A program made the translations under genes and the position numbers. A stretch of DNA of 64,000 nt from Liolophura sinensis (taxonomy: Eukaryota > Mollusca > Polyplacophora > Chitonida > Chitonidae): NCBI RefSeq assembly GCF_032854445.1, contig NC_088302.1, positions 16,113,338 to 16,177,337 on the forward strand, written 5' to 3'. Under the pieces are notes generated by a model, which was given only the letters and a program-made list of their open reading frames with translations, made no database searches and was not told the DNA's origin. This document shows, in pieces, positions 33,137 through 44,934 of the stretch (within the stretch, counting starts at the first letter, position 1; each line of letters opens with the position of its first letter).

Positions 33137-33379
33137 ATGTTTCCGTACCGTTTTGCACCTGGTTTCTATTGGGACAGAGATAGCACTTTAACTTCACTAC
33201 ATCGGAGAACATTGCAATTTGAAATTCTGGCAAGAAATTGTACTAAGGCAATGGAAAGACTGATAAGGAAAAGTAGCTTTAATTGCACAATAACAAATTG
33301 CTATATATGCCACAAATTCCAGAAACCCATAGAATTGGTTAATCAAAGATTAGGGGTTAACACAACCAATGTGATTTAA
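33137..33379 (+). other. small open frame at unit A start (80 codons), gene status doubtful
   Basis: Lies 24 bases after TTTATATAAAGG (33102-33113), a TATA-like word kept in all three units. The product starts MFPYRFAPGFYWDRDS and contains LARNCTKAMERLIRK. In B and C the equivalent frame ends 21 codons earlier because CACTAA replaces CACAAA. No family recognised. The TATA-to-ATG spacing is too short for a normal leader, so the word may be coincidental. Confidence 0.15.
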
Positions 33380-34013
33380 AGATCTGAAAAGTTGTTGTCA
33401 TGGCAAACTTAAATGGTGTCAATACTCTTTCGAAGACTGAACTAATGGGAATTGTTCGATCATGTCTGAGTTTTCCCCACGGCTGTTGTCGAGTTGGCCA
33501 TAACAACAGCTTCAATTTCAATCAGCAGTAATATAAACATTTAACATCATCTGTAACAAATTACATGCGTTGTAAGGTAGTAAGGCTCTCCCGATCGAAC
33601 TGACAATCGGAAGCTGGCATAGAACTACTTTCAGATTTGAACACCCTTGGCGTTTTTACAAGATAGAGTTACGGGAATGTTTTACCAATGCTCTGATATA
33701 TATTATTGCGTATTATTTTCGGTTATGCAATAAAATACAGGTAATGGTGATGACACAGATGGCTTTGGCATCAGTGATCTATTAGGTAAAAAGTACAGTT
33801 CAGGAAAATGGAGAAGGGTAGAAAAACCTTTTTCCTGAAAATACGCCATGATGGCTCTTGGCTAGGGAAGTGGATGGGCCGCCATAATGTCCCAGAGTAC
33901 ATTAGAACCATGAGCAAGATAATGAGGTAGCATGACGTCAACCACAAGTCAAAATAAATAAACATATTTTTCCAAAAAAGGAGAAAGTTATTTTAAAAAA
34001 AAAAAAAGTCCCC

Positions 34014-34114
34014 GTTTTCGAGGACTTTCAAAGTTTTGAAGGCTTTGAAAGCCTTTTAACAAAATTACGGTATTTTCAATATTCCCAAGGCTAGAGGAAT
34101 CCTTAGTACAAAAG
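34014..34114 (+). pseudogene. unit A counterpart of candidate exon 42876-42986, broken
   Basis: Matches the B and C exon candidate, but the start-codon region is removed by the deletion at 34000. One base is lost in CCCAAGGCTAG (CCCAAAGGTTAG in B and C), which shifts the frame and brings an immediate stop. If the exon is real, this copy is dead. If it is not, these are neutral changes. Confidence 0.25.
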
Positions 34115-35860
34115 GTACATTACAGTATTTTCAATGACCTCAAGAACTAGCTTAAGGAAAGAAAAACACTTTGAAGTGCTGATAACTAGTATTGGTCATG
34201 TATTGAGTCATAGATGTGTGGTCAAAATCAATGCAATCACTTAACAATTTGCCCACGTCACTCCGTCTAAAAGCCTTAGTTACTTTGATTGTTATCCTAA
34301 GAAAGCTGAAGCACACTAAAGTTGAGTAGAGACGAGGGTACAGAGATCAGGTTTCCGACCCGTCACGTAGACCTAACGCTTTGCGTCTGTGCGGAAATTA
34401 CACTAATCAGACTGAAAATACAAAGGAAGGCAAATAAACCAGTAAAAAATGGAAGAGGAAATGCAATACCATTAAAATACCCATATCACATGCCATCCAT
34501 TATTTCTCCACCTGAATAAAATAATAACCACAGCTGTTATCTTCTAAACGCAGACACACTTGTTAGCTTCTCACTGAGTACAATACCTTTATTTCAATCT
34601 TTTTGAGTTTCGCAATGGTAGCAAGAACCAGTAAAGGCTTCTCTCAAATGGCGCACCAATGTTCCTGCCCTCCGGACTCAGGAGAACATGGCCATTTACA
34701 GCTTAATAAAGAACAATGTGCCTAGAGAGCAGGATGTGACACAAACAATGGATTTAAATCTCACCTTGATCTACAGGATGTGAAATACATTCCAAAGCAC
34801 TTATCTCAAGTACTGAATTCACCGATTTCTTTTCAAAACTAACAAACGAGTAATTCTTTGTACGAACAATCCAGAGCCAACTGATTAGCCGTAAAAGATG
34901 TCAACTCTCATTGAACATGAATTTCGCCAGGACTGAACAGAATCCAACGAACATAAATCTGTGCAGGAAAAGGCAGGGTATACGTATTTTCTCTTGTATT
35001 CATACACATGTGGCTGATTACCCAAACACACTTGTCAGTGAATCCATGGCAATAAATTTTCCTTTCATGATAGCTTTAACATAAGAGTGACACAATCATG
35101 TAGCGTTCTTGTCTAATGTAATTCTGTCCTTCTAGTGATATCTTGCGCTCAAAGTGGTAACACACTACATACATATTGCAACAGAACAACGGTTAATCCA
35201 GCTTGAACCCGAGTAACCATTGTCCGGGAAAAGGTATCCCATTAACCATTCACTGAAAGGGCGAAGTAAAAATTAGAGGATTACAACGTACGACAATACA
35301 GCACACTGAGACTTAATTCCAGCAATTGTTGAATAATCCTTACAACTGTTCTTAAAGAACGTCTTGACACACATAACTCTTAGATGTCACCATCTCATCA
35401 TCTAAGCTCCCAATATGAGCTCAGTATTCGAATTCTATAATACTTTCCAAGACGTTTTGTCCAAATAAAATCGATACAGCCATTAATAATCAATGAGGAT
35501 AACGAAGTATTTGTACAATTACAATCATAAATAGCAGCATTTTTGTAAGCTTGAGCAGTCCAATGCTGCTCAAGGTACTTTCCGTGATATCACATTTTCT
35601 TCTAACACAGGGGATGCGCTTGGAACCACATTGCAGTGGGAAATAGCCGGCTCTGGTTCACAAGAGAAATGTGACAAAACCTTGCAGATTTCTTCACTGA
35701 AAAGAATTATACTTGATAACTGACACTTAAAAATTCTGACGTTTCAATTTCAATGGTTTTTAATTGTTGTATTCCTCGAGGCAATTTTATTGCTAAGATC
35801 ATTCCAAATATTATTTCCACTCTTGTTACAGTTGAACAAAATTCTAGAGTAACAGTAACA

Positions 35861-36170
35861 TGAATGAATGAATGCTTGGGCTTTAATGTTTAATGGCTTT
35901 TATTGACGACGAGGAGTCAATAGGTGTGTGTATATATACTTTGTCTGCCGTCACTGAACTTTCATGCCAAAGGCATCAGGCATGACGCTCCACCAAGTTA
36001 CATTGTACTGTCACCGGGCGAACCAATCCTGTTTCCTCGCTCTAATCTCGCAGTGGTAAGCGCCATACGTGACAGCAACAAGTACCATTTGTAAAGTCTT
36101 TGCTATGACCCGGCCACGGTTTCTCCCGACTTCGAGGCAGACGCTTTAAGCATTAAGCCACCAAAGTGGT
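35861..36170 (-). mobile_element. tRNA-derived SINE in unit A, minus strand, B box lost
   Basis: The minus-strand head reads ACCACTTTGGTGGCTTAATG, matching the tRNA-like heads at 44541 and 53757. The tail ends in (CATT)n. In this copy about 13 bases around the B box (GGATCAAACC in B and C) are gone, and the ATGACTGAAAAATTG tail region is altered. It occupies the same site as its counterparts, so it was inserted before duplication. Confidence 0.88.
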
Positions 36171-36759
36171 ACCTCCGACTCCTCCCCCCTCAAGAACTTA
36201 TAGTATGTTTATGTCATTCAATTTAGTATTTACTCTATTATATTTTTAATAAACCATGTAATTTACTAGTCCTCTTCATTGCGCATCAAAGTGTCGAAAT
36301 ATCGAGTCAAATGTATTACGTAATTATGCCGTACATGACTGGTGAAAAAGTTAAACAAACCCTATATCGCATCTCGGGTTTGTAATGATCATGGAGATAA
36401 CGATGCTAAATAGGTTTGTAAAACAAAACCCAGCATCATCACAATGATTTACTCAGAGGACAAAACAAGATCTGGGAAGACATTTCCGCTTCTTAGTGTT
36501 TTTATGCTCGACAACACACCATTTGTGGGTTTTTAAATGAGGAATGTAAATGAGCATGTAGCTTTGGCTGGATTTAGGAGCAGTCAGCCCAACTGCAAAT
36601 GAACAAAGGTCAAAACGACACAGATATGTGAGATATGCGTGCGGGCTGTATTGTAATCGTGATGATATGTGAACTATCTATTTAGGAATTGAACCGTTGA
36701 CAAAGATTTCTAGGGAATATCCTTTACTTGACCCTATCAGGATATGCATGTTTCCCACA

Positions 36760-36994
36760 TAAACCCTTTTTAGGCAATGGCCACATTGTCCTTAAGCCTT
36801 TAAGCTTGGCGGTAAGGGGCTAGTGCAACGACTGGTTGACGCGTATCAGTATAATGGCTCGGGCGACACGGCTTACTTGCCTTCGGTAAGTCGTGTCAGT
36901 GAAGGAGCACTAGATAAAGCAGCGGTGGAAATCCATCCTGCAACAAGGAGTCACATTACATGCACTCTAAGAATTCCTTCGTTGTCATATGACT
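36760..36994 (+). mobile_element. dispersed SINE-like element in unit A, 3' tail deleted
   Basis: AAGCTTGGCGGTAAGGGGCT, GCGTATCAGTATAATGGCTC, GCAACAAGGAG and CATATGACTGAAA follow the copies in B and C. The sequence then jumps to AGAGCAAATCAGG. The loss of the element's own tail shows a deletion in A rather than an insertion in B and C. Confidence 0.85.
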
Positions 36995-37214
36995 GAAAAG
37001 AGCAAATCAGGCAGGCAACGGTGAAATCCCGCCTACAGCTGACATACCTCCTGACTTCAGGTTACTGCCGAATTGGCGACAGCTGGATTCGAACGATCGA
37101 CCCAAATAGCTCAGACATCCAGATTGATGGTCTTGCAGGCAAGACTGTGACTTAAGCATCTGTAGGTTTGTGAAGTACCCGATGAAGTGTGCTGGCTTTC
37201 CCTAGAATAAAATT

Positions 37215-37275
37215 AAAGGCGCACAGCACAGAGAGTAAAACCAGGGAAGCGACGACAGTGTGGCAGCCGAAAAAA
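37215..37275 (+). repeat. dispersed AGCGACGACAG repeat in unit A, mostly deleted
   Basis: AACCAGGGAAGCGACGACAG and TGTGGCAGCCG remain. The rest, present in B and C, is deleted. Confidence 0.75.
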
Positions 37276-39399
37276 GCCTAACAGTCACACCTGACGGTAT
37301 ACTATTTTTGTGTATCGAGTAACATAAAAGTGAATTTGTGCAGATAATGTGCACATGGTGTACAGATGTTGCGACAAGTTGTTATCGACATGAGCTGAAC
37401 ATTACTATCATATTAACAGTGTGTAACGACCACTGGCTGACCTTATGAGAGTAAATAACTCACAATGTCGTACAAGGGATTCTTTTCAGAAGCCTGTTTA
37501 TTGTAGTATATTCAGCGTAGAAAATTTCTTCTGTTTATGCAACTCGAAAATGGCCTCCATCAACTTTCATGTAACTGCCTTTCCCCTAATGTTGTCTACT
37601 TTCATTCATCAGTGACATAAAACTGATCACAGCCTTCCTGGCTATTCCCACTACACGTGCTGTTATCTCAACAAGTTAACGACCTGTCACATGTTTGTGT
37701 GTCATGTCAAATATCTCACCCATCGTTCCCGGAAGACAACTCCAGTAACACCGGAGAAGGGCTTTTAAGCCTTAGGCCTCCTAAATCGAAGGATGGGATG
37801 ATTCCATAAAAGGCCATGAATTCGTTTCAGTAGCCACACAAATACAAGTGTATAATATGATGAATGGTATATTAACATATTATCCACTAAAAACTCCTTT
37901 GTCGTTATTTGCTTTAACTTCTCTCACATGACATCAGTTATTTCCTTGATGGGTCAGACGTCCAAATTGTACACTGTAGCCGCCCAATATATTGCAAGCA
38001 TTTTGGGAGCAGTTTTAAATTTAAGACGATCCCTACATAAACTCTAACAGCTGTGTTCCTGTCTACCTTTAACAGCCGATCCATTCTAACGGTGTGGATT
38101 TAGTCCTGACATTTCCATGGACAGTCTGGACAATAACGATCTGAGAATTCATGGAAACAAGACAACAACAGTTAAAAACGATATGCAGAAAAGACATACA
38201 GCGTTTGGAACACTTGTTGGACATAATTACACTTTTTGAAAACTTTTTTTATGAGTTGCAAAAATTAAATAAGTAGACTTCTACATGTAGTGAGCAAACG
38301 TTTTCTTTTTTCAACCGTTGAGAGCTTGACCAGTTTGTGCTGGTTAGTTTAAAGGCCATGCACAGACCTGGCCTCTGGCCACATAATGAATTATCGACTA
38401 GGCCTTGACCACTTAGCGCAATGGCTTGGCGAAAAACGACTTCATGATTTGTAATGAGATCCAATGTCGCCTTCCACTGCGCATGTTTAAAAGCAAAGAA
38501 AATTCTAAAACGAAGTATGTATCAGAAAAAAAGATCATTAAAAACTGTTCAGGAAAATTGTTGAGTTTTTATAATTTCCTTAAACTTTTCTGACCACAAA
38601 GGGAACAGGGACGTCACATACGTTTTTTTCTACCTAATACCTAGATTAGATTGCTACATTTCATGATTCAAATGCTTAAACGTATAGATCTATGAATGTA
38701 TTCGCTGATTTTAATTTGAAACGAACTATTTCAGGCAAAACGGACAGATTTGACATAACTGATACTTTCTGGGACACCTCAGACCTCCACGGAATCTGAT
38801 CTTTTAACACAATTTTACTTGGTTTGAAAAATCCTAAAAAAAACAACATAATTTTCCACCTATTTTTCCGGATTTTAATGGTTTTTATCTGATATATAGT
38901 TCATATTAGACTTGTCTTAGACGCTTTATCCGAAGTAGCAGATGTCTGACTGGACTAAAGGCTTTCAAGATGACCCCAAAACAGTGTGCTGGCTACGTGA
39001 CACTAAGAATTGCTGAGGAACATATAATCTAAGCCCACAGTGAATTGCACTGATAAACATAACGCCTCGTAGAACTGCACAACGTCCTCCTGGCAGAATA
39101 GCTCGACACAATCGGTAAAACTGAGGCACCGGTACATGGTGTGTACATATTACACGCAAGATGTAGAATCATGAACCTTGTCTGGCTCATATGGAGTGCA
39201 CCCAATACAGTCAACTGATCATAACCTTTAATGTTTTTTTTCCGCAAAATGTTTTTTCTTCTGTAATAAATAAACCGTGGCTTCCAATTCTGGAAATCGC
39301 TTAGTTAACGCGCACCAGAACTGAGTTGAATGAGGCCCCAGGCTACATGAAGAATGCACCCTTGTGAAACATTGACGCCATGACTAGCTAACCCTGTGT

Positions 39400-39592
39400 G
39401 GGAAAGCTGTAAAGTAAAAACCACAAAATGTGTCAAGGTCTCGGCAACCCTCTACATCACCACCAAACCGAAGACACAGAGAAGGATTTTCAAAGCAACC
39501 TTATCGCTGCCTTGGGAATTTCCGTAACTGTCATTACGAAACACTCCAGGAAGGTACATGTAATTTCAACCAAATCATAACTACCTTGTAAA
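39400..39592 (-). repeat. GGTAGTTACGA dispersed repeat in unit A
   Basis: Reverse complement carries AAGGTAGTTATGATTTGG, TTCCTGGAGTGTTTCGTAAT and GCCGAGACCTTGACAC, as at 18410-18525. Minus-strand reading gives GSYDLVEIT...FLECFVMTVTEIPKAA. Confidence 0.7.
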
Positions 39593-40122
39593 CTATAAGC
39601 GTTTGGGCGCCTTGCCTCCGCCATCAATAAAACTGGTTAGCTGCTTCAATCTTCTACGTAATTACCGTCATGTTACGTCTGTTTGATTCTGTTGAAAAAG
39701 GTGTTAATGGCTGTTCTGGATAATTTGGTACTTTTGTCGTTGGGCGTATTTATACACCCAACTGACCGATCAAAGCTTACAACTCAGTAACATTGGGATT
39801 TGTCACCACATTCGCTTTTTCAATGAAAATCAAGTTTTGTTACTTCTATTATCATATCGCTTAACGATAATACGAAAATTGGTCTAGCTAATCCGATTTG
39901 CATATATACGACGAGTACGTCATTTCCATGTACCAAACTTAGCACTATAAATATCTCGGCATTGGGTTCAGAACATGAAACCGTCGTGATTTGATTTACG
40001 TGTATGTAATGTTGAAACAGCATCAAACCATCATCAGCGGAAAAACTGAAATCACCCGGTAAGACGTTAAGGTAAATATAATTAAAATCATATCGTTGAA
40101 ACTCTGAAACTTCATTTAACGC

Positions 40123-40218
40123 TGTCTGGTTTCCTCCCATCATAATGTTGATCTCCGTCGTATAAGTGCAATATTCTCTTCTTATTTTTAAAAAACCAAT
40201 CAAATCAAATAAATAATT
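40123..40218 (+). mobile_element. 5'-truncated SINE in unit A
   Basis: TCTGGTTTCCTCCCATCATA, CCGTCGTATAAGTGCAATAT and AACCAATCAAATCAAATAAA form the 3' end of the MetaSINE-like family. The same remnant is in B at 49255. Part of the 139-codon minus-strand frame (39820-40239) is built on its tail. Confidence 0.87.
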
Positions 40219-41549
40219 AATGCTGTCAAACAAATACAATGGCTCATCAAGAAAATATCCGCGTTTACTTGTATGTGGAGAAATATCATTAAAGAAGAGT
40301 GGAGCAGTTAGTTCAACGTTCTAGATCATGTTAACACCTTAACAGTGGACCATTTGAGAACATACTTTGTGGCAAAGTACATTCCATTCGACAAAACATA
40401 TTCATCATGGATGAAGGTAAACTTTGGAGTCTGCTATCGGCGAGATATCAGTTTCCGTCTCCAGACCGTGGGCAGCTTGTCTGTATCTGGACCTAGGCAT
40501 ATTTTTACCTTGTGTAAGTTGCAAACATCATTTATTTGAAAAGCACAATTACTTTAACCAACAATCCAACCCACCCTTTCCGTGCGGATTTTTACTTTCT
40601 TCCCAAAGAGCACAAAGTCAGATTAACCTACCTCCGACAGTTTATTGTGATTATGACAAGATTAGAACAATATATTGGACATATGACGGTTTCAATATCC
40701 CTTGTCTACGTCTCCTTACATCAGTGAGGCTCCATACCTGGCGAAGCGATCTCACAGCAACAGTGCATTCTGCTTTTGCAAAATGGGTTTCCAAGCTCTG
40801 GTGTACTGAAAGAAGAGTATCGATATCGTAATTAAATACAAACTTAGCGCCTCTGCTTGGAATTTCCAAACCAGTTTACCCGCCTAGAAGAAGCTGGCTA
40901 TTGGCAGAAATCTATTTCTTTGTATTTCAGGATTGCTGTCAAAGTGGCCCTCGTTCATTATGTGGACATCGTTTCTTTGAACGCAGTTCCTTGGGCCCCA
41001 ACTATAGCTCCGGTTTACGTTCTCCGGGTGTTTAATTATGTTATAATCGGATATAAACGTTTTACTACCAGACAGAAGATGTGGTCTTATAGGCCCAAGT
41101 TATGGGCCAGGTCTGCGTTCTAGGAGGCAACGGTTGGACAGTTTTTCATGGTAGATAAACATTGCCCTTTAGATACCCAACAGGTCACAAATAAAATCAT
41201 ACTGGGATGTGGAACTTTGCACTAAGATGTGGCTACATGACATTAACTCTCTGGGGTAGATGGGTGTAAGTTTCATGAATACACAACAGGGACAAATTTT
41301 CTGTTCTCGGTTAACCTTTATACTAAATTAAAATGATATTCTTTATTCGTGGAAATGAATCATTTATTTGAAATTCTAAACGCGCATGACGTCATTCCAG
41401 TATAACTGCCTAATTGGTCATCATATCTGCATGATTAATCGCCACATAAGAAATATTATCACGTAACACGAAGGAAAATGTTATGGCAACTGCCAAATAC
41501 TGGGAACTCTCCACTTTATATAAAGGTTAAATAGTGCTATCCATCATAA

Positions 41550-41729
41550 ATGTTTTTGTTCCGTTTTGCACCTGGTTTCTCTTGGGACAGAGATAGCACT
41601 TTAACTTCGCTACATCGGAGAACATTGCAATTTGAAAATCTGGCAAGAAATTGTACTAAGGCAATGGAAAGACTGATAAGGAAAAATAATTTTAATTGCA
41701 CAACAGCAAATAGCTATATATGCCACTAA
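41550..41729 (+). other. small open frame at unit B start (59 codons)
   Basis: Counterpart of 33137-33379. It reads MFLFRFAPGFSWDRDS then LARNCTKAMERLIRKN and stops at TGCCACTAA. The frame is intact relative to C, with about six amino-acid differences. Substitution at both silent and replacement sites gives no clear sign of selection. Confidence 0.15.
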
Positions 41730-42633
41730 TTCCAGAAACCCATAGAATTGGTTAATCAGAGATACGGGTTAACACAACCAATGTGATTTAAAGATCTGAA
41801 AAGTTTCTTATCATGGCAAACTTAAATGGTGTCAATACTCTTACGAAGATTGAACTATACACTAATGGGAGTTGTTCGATCATGTCTGAGTTTTCCCCAC
41901 GGCTGTTGTCGAGTTGGCCATAACAACACCTTCAATTTCAATCAGTAGTAATATATACATTTAACTAATCTGTAACAAATTACATGAGAGGTAGTAAGGC
42001 TCTCCTGATCGAACTGACAATCGGAAGCTGGCATAGAACTAATTTCAGCTTTGAACATTCTTGGCGTTTTTACAAGATAGAGTTACGGGAATGTTTTACC
42101 GATGCTCTGATATATATTATTGCGTATTATTTTCGGTAATGCTGTAAAGTACAGGTAATGGTGATGGCACAGATGGCTTTGGCATCAGTGATCTATGAGG
42201 TAAAAACTACAAGTACAGTTCAGGAAAATGGAGAAGGGTAGAAAAACTGTTTTCCTGAAAATACGCCATGATGGCTTTTGGCTAGGGAAGTGCATGGACC
42301 ACCATACTGTCCCAAAGCACATTAGAACTACGAGCAAGATAATGAGGTAGGATGACGTCAACCACAAGTCAAAATAAATAAACATATTTTTCCAAAAAAA
42401 GGAGAAGAGTTATTTTAGAATACATCTTGGTACTGGAATTAGATGAACGTATACGGTGTGTTAGGTCCGCCAAAATGTCATCTTTGACAAACACGAGCAG
42501 TTAACATGGGCGGATTCACCTAAAAGTCGCGCAAGAATTCCTTAATAAACAATTTATTTCAAGTCAGTTGGATGTTTGTGCTAGATACTTGTTTGATTAA
42601 AAGTAAAAGTGAGAAAATGTTAGCATCAAATGC

Positions 42634-42657
42634 AGTACACAGTACACAGTACACAGA
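42634..42657. repeat. CAGTACA short tandem repeat in unit B
   Basis: AGTACACAGTACACAGTACA; the same run is at 51752-51776 in C. The matching part of A is deleted. Confidence 0.85.
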
Positions 42658-42875
42658 ACTCCCATCCGGGAAAGATAATGTTTGAAATGTCTTTCACCGA
42701 TCTGATATCTTATCTCTTCACACTCTTTAAAGCAGAATGCGTGTGAGAGAACAATTCTTCATGTGGAAAGCAAGGTATGCCATTTTGATAGCTTATTGGT
42801 GGCAAATTTCGAACATAATGTAGTATAGTATTTAACATTGAAAAATCAAGTAATATCAAGCCGGCTTGTGCCAAA

Positions 42876-42986
42876 ATGAGTTCCTTTTTCGAGGACTTTC
42901 AAAGTTTTGAAGGCTTTGAAAGCCTTTCAACGAAATTACGGTATTTTCAATATTCCCAAAGGTTAGAGGAATCCTTAGTACAAAAG
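42876..42986 (+). other. candidate first coding exon in unit B
   Basis: ATG to a splice-donor-like AAG|GTACAT gives exactly 37 codons starting MSSFFEDFQSFEGFESL and ending EESLVQK. A possible second exon (43173-43304) follows in phase. The DNA here is internally repetitive (TTTCAAAG, TTTGAAGG, TTTGAAAG), so a chance frame is likely enough. C has the same frame with one replacement (F to L). Confidence 0.17.
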
Positions 42987-43172
42987 GTACATATTGTATT
43001 TTCAAGGACTCGCTGAAGCAAAGAAAAACACTTTGAAGTGCTGATCACTAGTATTGGTCATGTATTGAGTCATAGATGTGCGGTTAAATCAATGCAATCA
43101 CTTAACTATTTGTCCAAGTCACTCTGTTTAAATGCCTTAGTTACTTTCCTTGTTATCCTAAGAAAGCTGCAG

Positions 43173-43304
43173 CACACTAAAGTTGAACAGAGACGAGGGT
43201 ACAGAGATCAGGTTTTCGACCCGTCACGTAGACCTCACGCTCTGCGTCTGTGCGGAAATTACACTAATCCGAATGAAAATACAACTCAGAGGGAAAGCAA
43301 ATAA
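43173..43304 (+). other. candidate second coding exon in unit B
   Basis: After an acceptor-like ...AAAGCTGCAG, an in-phase frame of 43 codons begins HTKVEQRRGYRDQVFDPS and ends at a TAA that overlaps an AATAAA word. Joined to 42876-42986 it would make an 80-residue basic protein with no recognised domain. In unit A a stop codon (GTTGAGTAG) interrupts the equivalent. Confidence 0.15.
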
Positions 43305-44540
43305 ACCAGTAAAAACGGAAGAGGAAATGCAATACCATTAAAATACCCATATCCCATGCCATCCATTATTTCCAGTAATAACCAGTAAAGGCTTCTCTCA
43401 AATGGCGTACAAATGTTCCTGCTCTCTGGGCTCAGGCGAACATGGCCATTCACAGCTTAATAAAGAACAATGTGCCTAGAGAGCAGGATGTGACACAAAC
43501 AATGGATTTAAATTTCACCTTGACCTACAGGATGTAAAATACATTCTAATGCAGTTACCTCAACTACTGAATTCACTGATTTCTTTTTATGACTAACAAA
43601 CGAGCAATTCTTTCTACGAACAACCCAGAGCCAACTGATTAACCGTAAAGATGTTAACTCTCATTGAACATGAATTCCACCAGGACTGAACAGAATCCAA
43701 CGAACATAAATCTGTGCAGGAAAAGGCAGGGTATACGTATTTTCTCTCGTATTCATGTACGTGTGGTTTATCATCCAAGAACACTTCTCATAGCAATAAA
43801 TTTTTCTTTCCTGATATCTTTAACATAAGAGTGACACAATCAGGTATCGTTCTTGTCTAATATAATTCTGTCTTTCTAGTAATATCTTGCGCTCTAAGTG
43901 GTAACACTCTACTTATGTATTGCAACAGAACAACGGTCAAACCAGCTTGCACCCAAGTCGCCAATGTGCGGGAAAATGTAACCCATTCACCATTCACCGA
44001 CAGGGTTAAATAAACATTACAGGATCACAACGTACGACAATACAGCACACTGAGACTTAATTCCAGCAACTGTTGAACAATCCTTAGAACTGTTCTTAAA
44101 GAACGTCTTGACACACATAACTCTTAGATGTCACCATCTCATCATCTAAGCTCCCAATATGAGCTTAGTATTCCAGTTCTATAATACTTTCCAAGACGTT
44201 TTGTCCAAAAAAATCGATGCAGCCATTATTAATCAATGAGGATAACAAAGTATTTCTACAATTACAATCATAATAGCAGCATTTTTGTAAGCTTGAATAG
44301 CCGGCTCTGGTTCACAAGAGAAATATGACGAAACCATTCAGAAAGAAATATGACAAAACCATTCACTGAAAAGAATCATAATTGATAACTGACACTTAAA
44401 AATTCTGACGTTAGGGTAAAGCAATCTCAATGGTTTTTAATTGTTGTATTCCTCGAGGCAATTTTATTGCTAAGATCATTCCAAATATTATTTCCACGCT
44501 TGTTACCACAAAACAAAATTCTACAGTAACAGTAACATAA

Positions 44541-44904
44541 ATGAATGAATGTTTGGGGTTTAATGTAGTACTTAGCAATTTTTCAGTCATATGACGACGA
44601 GGAGTCAATAAGTGTGTGTGTATATAGTGTGTCTTCTTTTGGGAGGGCAAGTCCATGCCCCCAACGTGCTGCCGCCACTGGAATTTCCTGCCAAAGACAC
44701 CAGACATGACACTCCACCAAGCTACACTGTACTGACACCGGGCGAACCAATCTTGTTTCCTCGTTCTAATCTCTCAGTGGTAAGCGCCAAACGTGACAGC
44801 AACAAGTACCATTTGTAAAGTCTTTGGTATGACCCGGCCACGGTTTGATCCTGGTTCCCCCGACATCGAGGCAGACGTTCTAAGCATTAAGCCACCAAAG
44901 TGGT
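44541..44904 (-). mobile_element. tRNA-derived SINE in unit B, minus strand
   Basis: The minus-strand head has A-box-like TGGCTTAATGCTTAG (44880-44894) and B-box-like GGATCAAACC (44842-44851) at tRNA-like spacing. The body follows (GATTAGAACGAGGAAACAAG, GGCGGCAGCACGTTGGGGGC). The 3' part has CATATGACTGAAAAATTGC and ACATTAAACCCCAAACATTC, with a (CATT)n tail. The 98-codon minus-strand frame across it comes from the SINE body. Confidence 0.92.
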
Positions 44905-44934
44905 AAAATCTTCAAGTCGGGGGCTGCTGGATTT

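Larger units (their letters stand above)
33091..41503 (+). repeat. tandem unit A (about 8.4 kb)
   Basis: First of three direct repeats. It begins at AACTCCCCACTTTATATAAA and ends at ATGTTATGGCAACTGCCAAA. Relative to B and C it lacks about 460 bp at 34000 (marked by a 13-base A run), 360 bp after 36170, about 425 bp at 36994 and 145 bp at 37255. It also lacks 155 bp at 39045 and 34 bp at 40681. It keeps about 110 bp at 34509-34625 that both B and C lack. It is the most eroded unit on its left side, yet very close to B on the right. Confidence 0.95.

Noticed and set aside
38249-38464. Minus-strand frame starting MDLITNHEVVF, also in unit B
   Set aside because: Conserved between A and B only as part of the near-identical duplicate, and lost in C. 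Spacing changes (SLCGQ/NSLCGQ) and different ends give no sign of selection.
39820-40239. Longest open frame in the window (139 codons, minus strand)
   Set aside because: It starts in the A/T tail of a truncated SINE. In unit B a deletion of about 105 bases and other changes remove it. No recognisable domain.
40409-40500. Frame MDEGKLWSLL... with a GTAAGT donor-like site in units A and B
   Set aside because: A has a stop before the donor and several replacement changes cluster (LLSA against LLTT). It behaves like neutral sequence.
40424-40831. 135-codon plus-strand frame in unit A
   Set aside because: In B the frame ends early because of a 34-base difference. Overlapping frames run on both strands and the changes between copies are not biased to silent sites.
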